Shown here piece after piece: positions 55,919 through 64,000 of a stretch of 64,000 nucleotides of DNA. The first letter of the stretch is position 1, and every line of letters starts with the position of its first letter. The notes below the pieces were generated by a model that was not told where the DNA came from, did not search any database, and saw only the letters and a list, made by a program, of their open reading frames with translations. The translations under genes were made by a program, and so were the position numbers. The DNA comes from Streptococcus henryi DSM 19005 (GTDB taxonomy: Bacteria; Bacillota; Bacilli; Lactobacillales; Streptococcaceae). The stretch is taken from assembly GCF_000376985.1 (NCBI RefSeq), contig NZ_AQYA01000027.1, positions 1 to 64,000 of the forward strand, given 5' to 3'.

Positions 55919-56440
55919 ATGACAAGATTTAAAGACTTATTAATTGATGATTTAGAACGGGCAGTGGCCCGTTTCCAACGTGCCTTTGAAGGGGTGACGG
56001 TGGAGCAGGCTAATGCCTTTCCGGCAGCTGAGATGGCTCCCCAAATCAAATCCATGACCTGGCTTCTTTGGCACACAGCCTTGGTGCTGGATGTCCAGAT
56101 TGCGGAATTGGCCGGCACAGAATGGCTCTACCAGCAAGGTTGGAAGGAAAACTTACCAGAAAACAAAACCAAAAATCCTAGCTGGATTCACAGCTTGGAG
56201 GAAGCTCAAACCATCACGGTTGACAGCTTTAATACCCTCTTTGCCTATTTTGAGGCAGCGAGAGACCAGGCTGTGGCTTACATCCAAAGCCTGCAAGAAA
56301 GTGACCTGGATGATATTGTGGATGAGTCTTGGACACCAGCGGTGACCCGTGGGGTTCGCTTGGTCTCAACCTTGGATGATGTCACCATGCATTCAGGCCA
56401 GGTTTTCTACGCAAGACGTTTGCTCGGTTTGACAGACTAG
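55919..56440 (+). CDS. DinB/DfsB-family metal-binding protein
   Basis: A 173-residue four-helix-bundle protein. WLLWHTALVLDVQ and DVTMHSGQVFYARRLL supply His residues at the positions used for metal binding in the DinB-like (mycothiol/bacillithiol transferase-like, DfsB) superfamily. Substrate unknown. AAAGAAGTGATCAC precedes the ATG at 55919; the longer frame runs through the end of the transporter gene. It follows that gene after 16 bases and precedes the NmrA-like gene. Confidence 0.78.
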   Translation: MTRFKDLLIDDLERAVARFQRAFEGVTVEQANAFPAAEMAPQIKSMTWLLWHTALVLDVQIAELAGTEWLYQQGWKENLPENKTKNPSWIHSLEEAQTITVDSFNTLFAYFEAARDQAVAYIQSLQESDLDDIVDESWTPAVTRGVRLVSTLDDVTMHSGQVFYARRLLGLTD

Positions 56441-56456
56441 AATAGAGGAAAATACC

Positions 56457-57296
56457 ATGATTGCACTAACAGGTGTTACCGGAAAATTGGGTGGTGCGTT
56501 GGCACGTGGCATGTCAGAAGCTGGCATTCCTGCTCGTCTTTTGGCCCGCCGTCCTGAGGCTGTTGAAGTTCTGCCACATACCAGCATCCATGAGGCCTAT
56601 TATGATAAGAGCCAAACCACCATTGATGCTCTGACGGGAGCAAGGGTGCTCTTTATGGTTTCGGGTCGTGAATCGGTCAATCGGGTCCAGGAGCACAAGG
56701 ACCTGATTGATGCGGCCAAAGTTGCAGGTGTGGAGCACATCATCTACACCAGTTTCTACAATGCTGCTCCAGATTCCACCTTTACCCTGGCCCGTGACCA
56801 TGCGGCGACAGAAAGCTACATCAAGGAGCAGGGCTTTGCCTACACCTTTATTCGCGATAACTTCTACCTGGATTTCTTTGTGGACTTGGCGCGTGGCTAC
56901 GGCTATATCAAGGGTCCGGCTGCTGACGGCAAGGTTTCGGCCGTAGCTCGGGAAGATGTGGCCAGCGTTGCGCTAGCCATTCTCCAAAACCCTAAAAAAT
57001 GGGAGAACCAAACTCTAGATATGACAGGTCCCGAGGAGCTTTCTTTGGGGCAAATGGCAGAGCAGCTTAGTCAGGCTTGGGGCAAGGAGATTGTCTATGT
57101 TGAGGAGACTATTGAGGAGGCCTATGAATCCCGCAGAGCTTGGCAAGCAGAAGACTGGGAGTATGATAGCTGGGTCTCAACCTACACGGCCATTGCTGCT
57201 GGCGAGCAGGCTGGGGTGTCAGGAGATATCGAGCGCGTGCTAGGAAGACCGGCAACGAGCTTGGCAGAGTTATTGAAACATAATAGTAAGTCATAG
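56457..57296 (+). CDS. NmrA-like NAD(P)-binding oxidoreductase (QorB/YtfG type)
   Basis: A 279-residue Rossmann protein: ALTGVTGKLGGALARGM is the cofactor turn, YTSFYNAAPDSTF and RDNFYLDF follow as in quinone oxidoreductase 2-like proteins. It may reduce quinones or sense the NADPH state; unproven. AGAGGAAAATACC stands before the ATG. It is the last gene of the G+C-rich block, ended by a strong terminator. Confidence 0.82.
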   Translation: MIALTGVTGKLGGALARGMSEAGIPARLLARRPEAVEVLPHTSIHEAYYDKSQTTIDALTGARVLFMVSGRESVNRVQEHKDLIDAAKVAGVEHIIYTSFYNAAPDSTFTLARDHAATESYIKEQGFAYTFIRDNFYLDFFVDLARGYGYIKGPAADGKVSAVAREDVASVALAILQNPKKWENQTLDMTGPEELSLGQMAEQLSQAWGKEIVYVEETIEEAYESRRAWQAEDWEYDSWVSTYTAIAAGEQAGVSGDIERVLGRPATSLAELLKHNSKS

Positions 57297-57325
57297 GATT
57301 GAGTTATTGGCTCAATCCTATTTTT
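57293..57325 (+). terminator. Terminator at the end of the accessory block
   Basis: ATAGGATTGAG at 57293-57303 pairs perfectly with CTCAATCCTAT at 57311-57321, followed by TTTT. The gene's stop codon lies in the stem. Confidence 0.87.
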
Positions 57326-57338
57326 AAATGTTGTTTTG

Positions 57339-57347
57339 TGATAGAAT
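57339..57347 (+). promoter_or_regulatory. Extended -10 promoter of the HAD gene
   Basis: TGATAGAAT; the -35 region is poor. Confidence 0.5.
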
Positions 57348-57394
57348 AGTTTTAGTAAAATTAGCTTGTTTAAGAAGTTAGAAAGAGGATTACA

Positions 57395-58168
57395 GTGAAA
57401 TATAAAGGTTACTTAATTGACTTAGATGGTACGATTTATAAAGGGAAGGATCGTATTCCGGCAGGGGAGCGTTTTATAGAAAGGCTACAGGAAAAAGGGA
57501 TCCCTTACCTTTTAGTGACAAATAATACTACGCGTACACCACAGATGGTTCAAGAGATGTTGGCGAGCCAATTCAATGTCAACACGCCACTTGAGACAAT
57601 TTACACTGCAACTATGGCGACCGTAGATTATATGAATGAACTCAATAAGGGAAAAACGGTCTATGTAATTGGTGAAAAAGGTCTTAAAGATGCGATATGC
57701 GAAGCAGGTTATGTTGAAGATACTAAAAATCCTGCATACGTTGTAGTTGGCTTGGATACGGATTTGACCTACGAAAAATTAGCGATTGCAACTTTAGCTG
57801 TTCAAAGAGGAGCTGTTTTCATCGGAACAAACCCTGATTTGAATATCCCAACAGAACGTGGTCTTATGCCAGGAGCAGGCTCTCTTATTGCGCTTGTTCA
57901 ATCAGCAACTCGAGTAGATCCAATCATCATTGGAAAACCCAAGGCAATCATAATGAACAAATCGCTTGAAGTTTTAGGAATTCCTCGCCAAGAAGCCATT
58001 ATGGTAGGTGATAATTACTTAACTGACATTATGGCTGGTATTAAGAATGATATTGCTACACTTCTAGTAACAACTGGCTTTACCAAAGCGGAAGAAGTTC
58101 CACATCTTCCAGTTCAACCAGACTATGTCCTATCAAGTTTAGATGAGTGGGATTTCAATGAAAAATAG
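57395..58168 (+). CDS. HAD-family phosphatase, NagD/AraL-like, GTG start
   Basis: The nucleophile Asp lies in [12 protein letters not shown], the cap region follows VTNNTTRTP, and the metal site is VGDNYLTDI, so the catalytic set of HAD type IIA phosphatases is complete in 257 residues. Likely substrates are phosphorylated sugars or nucleotides. The start is GTG at 57395, behind AGAGGATTACA. Its end overlaps the next gene by 11 bases. Confidence 0.87.
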   Translation: MKYKGYLIDLDGTIYKGKDRIPAGERFIERLQEKGIPYLLVTNNTTRTPQMVQEMLASQFNVNTPLETIYTATMATVDYMNELNKGKTVYVIGEKGLKDAICEAGYVEDTKNPAYVVVGLDTDLTYEKLAIATLAVQRGAVFIGTNPDLNIPTERGLMPGAGSLIALVQSATRVDPIIIGKPKAIIMNKSLEVLGIPRQEAIMVGDNYLTDIMAGIKNDIATLLVTTGFTKAEEVPHLPVQPDYVLSSLDEWDFNEK

Positions 58169-58802
58169 ATTACATACACTGAGTTCTTGGTTTTGGTTAC
58201 TTTCTCTAGCGATACTAGCAACGATTTATACTGCATGGCTTATTTATCCTATGGAAATAAGAGAGCTAAATTTAACCTCATACATTTCCCTGTCTAAACA
58301 AGAGATTCTTGAAGATTATAATATCTTACTCAATTATCTTACAAATCCTTTTGTAGGTAAGTTAGATATGCCACACTTCCCATCCTCAAGCGATGGACTC
58401 AAGCATTTTCAAGATGTGAAATTTCTATTTCAGCTAGCACAAGCTGTATTTCTTGTGTTGTTAATGCCTGCACTATCTTTCTTTTGTCAGAACATAAAAA
58501 GAAAGTCAATTTTTGTTTATGAAAAGTTTTTTGTATTTGCAGCTCTCACCCCAATTTTGATTGGTCTTATGGGACTTTTACTTGGTTTTGATACTTTCTT
58601 TACTCTTTTTCACCAAGTTCTATTCCCTGGTGCAACAAACTGGCTATTTGATCCAGCAACGGATCCAATCATTCTGGTTTTACCAGAAACCTTTTTCTTA
58701 CATTGTTTTATAATCTTCTTTGTCTTTTACGAAGTTTTGATCTGGGGCATTGTTGTTTTAGGAAAACATGAATTAAAAGTTAGGAAAATGCACCTAAATT
58801 AA
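58158..58802 (+). CDS. TIGR01906/DUF1461 integral membrane protein
   Basis: A 214-residue membrane protein with hydrophobic segments near 13-33, 92-112, 125-150 and 178-205. The region [10 protein letters not shown]-like [11 protein letters not shown] and [23 protein letters not shown] fits the TIGR01906 (DUF1461) family, commonly found next to a HAD gene in streptococci. The ATG at 58158 lies inside the HAD gene end; no function known. Confidence 0.83.
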   Translation: MKNRLHTLSSWFWLLSLAILATIYTAWLIYPMEIRELNLTSYISLSKQEILEDYNILLNYLTNPFVGKLDMPHFPSSSDGLKHFQDVKFLFQLAQAVFLVLLMPALSFFCQNIKRKSIFVYEKFFVFAALTPILIGLMGLLLGFDTFFTLFHQVLFPGATNWLFDPATDPIILVLPETFFLHCFIIFFVFYEVLIWGIVVLGKHELKVRKMHLN

Positions 58803-58839
58803 CTTAGTATTGAAATACCTTGGTTTTGGAGAGGTTTTT

Positions 58840-59157
58840 ATGGCAAAATATCTAGTCAAGTTAAATAAATTATTTTTTGGTATTCTAATACTAGTTATTA
58901 TTGCTAGGTGTCTCAACGAAAAGCTAGTATCAGATTCAAAAATTGTCGTTGCTATCTTAATCATGGTTTTAGTCAACCAAGGTATTCTGGTCATTATGAT
59001 ACCTAAGGATGAGATTTCTGCTAATCAGCCTTTTTTCATTTCGAGATTAATCGGAATAGGGTGGGGGCTTAACCCTCGTAACAAAATAGCGCGATTACTG
59101 ACTTTTGTTTTAGTCTGCGTTTTCATTCCAATTCTCATCTTTTTACTCATTTGCTAG
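58840..59157 (+). CDS. Small membrane protein, family not recognised
   Basis: 105 residues with three hydrophobic segments (about 10-25, 36-55 and 82-104) and a short charged loop, so an integral membrane protein. GGAGAGGTTTTT stands before the ATG at 58840; a TTG at 58810 in frame is less likely. It lies 37 bases after the previous gene and probably belongs to the same transcript. Confidence 0.65.
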   Translation: MAKYLVKLNKLFFGILILVIIARCLNEKLVSDSKIVVAILIMVLVNQGILVIMIPKDEISANQPFFISRLIGIGWGLNPRNKIARLLTFVLVCVFIPILIFLLIC

Positions 59158-59234
59158 CTAGTTATTTTCATCTTTATCACTGGAAACATTATAAAAACAA
59201 ATTAATAAACTTTAAAATTTAACTTGATTTATCA

Positions 59235-59258
59235 AAGTGAAAAAATAATGTTTCACTT
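59235..59258 (+). other. Hairpin in the spacer before the 320-residue gene
   Basis: AAGTGAAA at 59235-59242 pairs perfectly with TTTCACTT at 59251-59258. No T run follows. Confidence 0.5.
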
Positions 59259-59345
59259 GGGAATCCATTGCCCATTTATGGTTGATGTGATATATTTATA
59301 AGTAAGATAAATTTGTTTTGCAGTGAAGAGGAAGCGGTGTAAAAA

Positions 59346-60308
59346 ATGAAGAAAGCAGCACAGACTAGCCATCAATTATTAATTCAAAAATTACTTGTTA
59401 GTATTCATTATTTAACGCTGTTTAAAGACGAGATTATATTAGTTGAAAAAACACCTTCGTTGTTGGGAAATTCATTTTCTGTTATTGATATTCAAAGAGA
59501 GCTAGGGGATATTCTAGCAACGATTGAGTTGCTAAGTAAACAGGAAAAATTGATTCGATCAACATTTTGGTATGATGAAGCATCTTTTAAACTGATGAAT
59601 CATTCTTTAGATATCGTAGGAACCTGGGTCAGAGGAATTGATAATATTCTACAGACATGTCAGTCTAAATCAGTTTTTCAAGAAATCTTAGGTGACGATC
59701 GTCCACATATTTTCGGAGTTTTAGCAGATGTTTTCTCATCCCTCAAACTCATCAACCTTTCTTTAAAAGAGGAGTCTGAGGAAACATTTCTTCTTGATCC
59801 GTTTAAGGTTAATTTACAGCCTAAACGCTTAAGTAAAGAGCAATTATTGGAAAAAATTGATGCTATGGTACCTGAAGGCTTCAAAGATGAAGAGGAAGAG
59901 TCTGAGGAAGAACAGAAATATGAAGTTGCTGAACGTTCAGAGGTTGTGAAATTATTTAGACATTACCTCTTCGATAGCGGTGGTGGGCAAGTATATGTAA
60001 TAGATGCAAAAGATGAGTTAGAAAAAGAAATTGAATTATATAATTCTTTTAACCGTTTTAAAGGGATTTCTGATGATATTTCTACTAGTTTAGTTTACAT
60101 AGAAGAAATTGTAGATGAAATGGAAGAACGACTTAAGAAAAATGCTACTGAGGAAACTGCTACAGAACCTCCAATTTATCTAGTAGTTTATGGACTCAAT
60201 TTACTTATGAAGGACAGTAGATTTGAAGCTTTAATGTCTGAGCTTAAAACTAAGAATTTATTCAAAAAAACATCTATTTTCATGTACACTTATCAAGCAT
60301 ATGATTAA
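59346..60308 (+). CDS. Hypothetical cytoplasmic protein, family not recognised
   Basis: A 320-residue acidic protein with no signal peptide or membrane segment. It looks mostly helical to about residue 170, has a highly acidic stretch EEEESEEEQ around 180-190, and continues with YVIDAKDELEKEIELYN. The C-terminal hydrophobic strand IYLVVYGLNLLM may be a folded core. GAGGAAGCGG precedes the ATG. It stands alone before the pyrimidine promoter. Homology search is needed to name it. Confidence 0.6.
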   Translation: MKKAAQTSHQLLIQKLLVSIHYLTLFKDEIILVEKTPSLLGNSFSVIDIQRELGDILATIELLSKQEKLIRSTFWYDEASFKLMNHSLDIVGTWVRGIDNILQTCQSKSVFQEILGDDRPHIFGVLADVFSSLKLINLSLKEESEETFLLDPFKVNLQPKRLSKEQLLEKIDAMVPEGFKDEEEESEEEQKYEVAERSEVVKLFRHYLFDSGGGQVYVIDAKDELEKEIELYNSFNRFKGISDDISTSLVYIEEIVDEMEERLKKNATEETATEPPIYLVVYGLNLLMKDSRFEALMSELKTKNLFKKTSIFMYTYQAYD

Positions 60309-60315
60309 TTTTTGT

Positions 60316-60344
60316 TTGACAATCAGTGCTATACAAGCTATAAT
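60316..60344 (+). promoter_or_regulatory. Promoter of pyrK-pyrD
   Basis: TTGACA at 60316-60321, a 17-base spacer and TATAAT at 60339-60344. Confidence 0.85.
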
Positions 60345-60358
60345 AGAAAAAATTTAAA

Positions 60359-60535
60359 AACCTTTAATTTGGTCCAGAGAGGCTGCAAAGGTTACAAGAA
60401 GCAACCGACAGGATTTTTTCTGCCTTTGATTTACATAAATGACTTCTAGAATTGCAAAAATTTAGTGCATTTAGGTAAATGGTGGATTTATCCGTCCATT
60501 TCATGTGACCTTACCCTCTGGGTAAGGTTTTTTTG
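60359..60535 (+). promoter_or_regulatory. PyrR-binding attenuator of pyrK-pyrD
   Basis: AACCTTT (60359-60365) pairs with AAAGGTT (60387-60393), presenting the PyrR-binding loop TCCAGAGAGGCT (60373-60384). The terminator ACCTTACCC/GGGTAAGGT (60508-60528) is followed by seven T. With UMP-bound PyrR the terminator should form. Confidence 0.92.
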
Positions 60536-60555
60536 TCAGAAAAATGGAGGTCATA

Positions 60556-62766
<2,211 letters not shown>

Positions 62767-62794
62767 CTAAGCTTAGTGAAAACTAGGTAATTCT

Positions 62795-62823
62795 TTGACT
62801 AAACCATTAAAAAAAGATATAAT
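62795..62823 (+). promoter_or_regulatory. Promoter of pyrF
   Basis: TTGACT at 62795-62800, a 17-base spacer and TATAAT at 62818-62823. Confidence 0.83.
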
Positions 62824-62836
62824 AAACAAAATTGAA

Positions 62837-62940
62837 AACCTTTAATTGCGTCCAGAGAGGCGGCGGAAGGTTCACGGAAAAAAATGGGTAGTAGTGTACC
62901 CATCTTTTGTGGAACCCTGCCCTCTGGCAGGGTTTTCTTT
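62837..62940 (+). promoter_or_regulatory. PyrR-binding attenuator of pyrF
   Basis: The loop TCCAGAGAGGCG (62851-62862) is presented by AACC/GGTT arms (62837- and about 62867-62872). An intervening stem ATGGGTA/TACCCAT (62884-62903) precedes the terminator AACCCTGCC/GGCAGGGTT (62913-62934) with a T run. About 140 bases of leader remain before pyrF, with no gene seen in them. Confidence 0.9.
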
Positions 62941-63081
62941 ATAGCCAATAGAAAGGAATGGGTTCATTCGAACTCGGGCTAAAATCCTAGTGAAAAAGAT
63001 AAGTTCTCTAGAATCTTTGATGACTCTTAATCAACTTTCTATTTTTATACGGATTTTTAAGGCCAATAGGTATCATCGATT

Positions 63082-63774
63082 ATGCGTGAAACTCGCCCTG
63101 TGATTGCTCTTGATTTTCCAACTTTTGAGGATGTCAAAACATTTCTAGCCCTCTTCCCAGAAGAGGAAAAACTCTATGTCAAAATCGGTATGGAGCTCTA
63201 TTATGCAGTTGGTCCTGAGATTGTCCGCTATGTAAAATCACTAGGACATTCGGTATTCTTAGACCTCAAATTACACGACATTCCCAATACGGTTAAGTCG
63301 GCAATGGCTGTGCTGGCAAACTTGGGCGTTGATATGACCAATGTTCATGCGGCTGGTGGTGTTGAGATGATGAAGGCTGCGCGTGAAGGTTTGGGACAAG
63401 GTCCTAAGTTGATTGCGGTTACTCAACTAACATCAACATCTGAAGAACAAATGCAGGACTATCAGAATATCCAAACAAGCCTAGCTCAATCCGTTGTTCA
63501 TTATGCACAGAAGACTGCGGAGGCAGGACTTGATGGTGTGGTTTGCTCTGCTCATGAAGTTAAGGCTATCAAAGAGGCGACTAGGAAAAACTTCATCTGT
63601 TTAACTCCAGGAATTCGTCCTGCGGGCTCTGTTATTGGCGACCAAAAACGTGTTATGACACCTGCAGATGCACAAGCAATTGGTTCAGACTATATTGTCG
63701 TTGGCCGACCAATCACTCAAGCTGAAGACCCACTAGTTGCCTATAAAGCCATTAAGGAAGAGTGGAATGGCTAG
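63082..63774 (+). CDS. pyrF: Orotidine 5'-phosphate decarboxylase
   Basis: PyrF makes UMP, the end product sensed by PyrR. The catalytic motif [11 protein letters not shown] is complete, with VIALDFP at the N-terminus and TPGIRP and VGRPIT for phosphate binding. It is 230 residues. The start is the ATG at 63082; the nearest AGG lies about 11 bases before it, a weak ribosome-binding site. The end overlaps the next gene by eight bases. pyrE does not follow directly here. Confidence 0.94.
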   Translation: MRETRPVIALDFPTFEDVKTFLALFPEEEKLYVKIGMELYYAVGPEIVRYVKSLGHSVFLDLKLHDIPNTVKSAMAVLANLGVDMTNVHAAGGVEMMKAAREGLGQGPKLIAVTQLTSTSEEQMQDYQNIQTSLAQSVVHYAQKTAEAGLDGVVCSAHEVKAIKEATRKNFICLTPGIRPAGSVIGDQKRVMTPADAQAIGSDYIVVGRPITQAEDPLVAYKAIKEEWNG

Positions 63775-64000
63775 GGAAATGTTGAGAGCTGTCATGGACA
63801 GGCCGATGGGCTATCAGGATAAATTTGGAAACATCTATCCTATCAATTACGGCTATATTCCAGGATTGCTTGGTGGAGATGGAGAAGAACAGGACGTTTA
63901 TATTATCTCTAAGCAGGTTACTACCCCACTTGAACGTTTTGAGGGAGAGCTTGCAGCTATTATTCACCGAACAGATGATGCCGAAGACAAATGGGTCTTG
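63767..64000 (+). CDS. Inorganic pyrophosphatase-like protein, cut by the window end
   Basis: The frame from the ATG at 63767 stays open to the window edge (78 codons). The segment [11 protein letters not shown] and [10 protein letters not shown] matches the small firmicute-type inorganic diphosphatase family, with acidic metal ligands in GDGEEQD. AAGGAAGAG precedes the ATG, which overlaps the end of pyrF. Removing pyrophosphate would pull PRPP-dependent reactions such as that of PyrE; this link is inference. Confidence 0.72.
   Translation, partial: MAREMLRAVMDRPMGYQDKFGNIYPINYGYIPGLLGGDGEEQDVYIISKQVTTPLERFEGELAAIIHRTDDAEDKWVL

Overview
The window is a piece of a low-G+C streptococcal chromosome, most likely from the salivarius group (S. 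salivarius / S. thermophilus / S. vestibularis). The evidence is the CiaRH two-component system, a GapN close to the S. mutans enzyme, a lactic-type NADH oxidase, a four-gene pyruvate/acetoin-type dehydrogenase cluster with a lipoylated E3, mevalonate-pathway genes, the thyA-folA-clpX-engB order and PyrR attenuators. The group assignment is an inference from gene content, not a database result. I saw no rRNA, tRNA, CRISPR array or intact insertion sequence.

Layout. 0-7 kb: a membrane protein, pepN, ciaRH, then rpsT and coaA on the minus strand. 7-15 kb: a nucleoside salvage and uptake unit (RsmC-like methyltransferase, deoA, deoC, cdd, a BMP-family lipoprotein and its ABC transporter) with PurBox-like sites upstream. 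15-26 kb: nox, the pdhABCD cluster with unusually long structured spacers, a secreted CAP-domain protein and lplA, which supplies lipoate for the dehydrogenase. 26-30 kb, minus strand: a hemolysin III family protein, a DUF1836 protein, mvaA and mvaS. 30-35 kb: a possible 31-residue mini-gene, thyA, folA, a 56-residue membrane protein, clpX, engB and a CmpB-type membrane protein. 35-39 kb: ptsHI and gapN. 39-44 kb: an accessory stretch with a DsbA-like protein, an Rrf2 regulator with matched operators over a target oxidoreductase gene, a metallo-hydrolase and an SDR. 44-48.4 kb: two secreted cell-wall proteins sharing a repeat domain with the CAP protein. 48.5-52.3 kb: an FMN riboswitch and ribDEAH. 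52.4-57.3 kb: a G+C-richer accessory block that begins with a broken dehydrogenase and carries MarR, a two-gene osmolyte ABC transporter, a DinB-like and an NmrA-like protein. 57.3-60.3 kb: a HAD phosphatase and small membrane or unknown proteins. 60.3-64 kb: two PyrR-controlled units, pyrK-pyrD-ybaK and pyrF followed by a pyrophosphatase-like gene cut by the window edge.

The genes fit a fermentative coccus: sugar enters through the PTS, GapN makes NADPH, NADH oxidase and the dehydrogenase complex handle redox and acetyl-CoA, acetyl-CoA feeds the mevalonate pathway, and nucleotide and flavin supply is under RNA-level control. The most unusual things seen are an 11-base motif, AATAGCAGAGC, present nine times on both strands in coding and non-coding DNA; a 555-base hairpin-rich spacer between pdhC and pdhD that folds on paper into nested helices; a complete-looking 31-codon transcription unit at 30.3 kb; and 21-base Rrf2-type operators at 41.5 kb.
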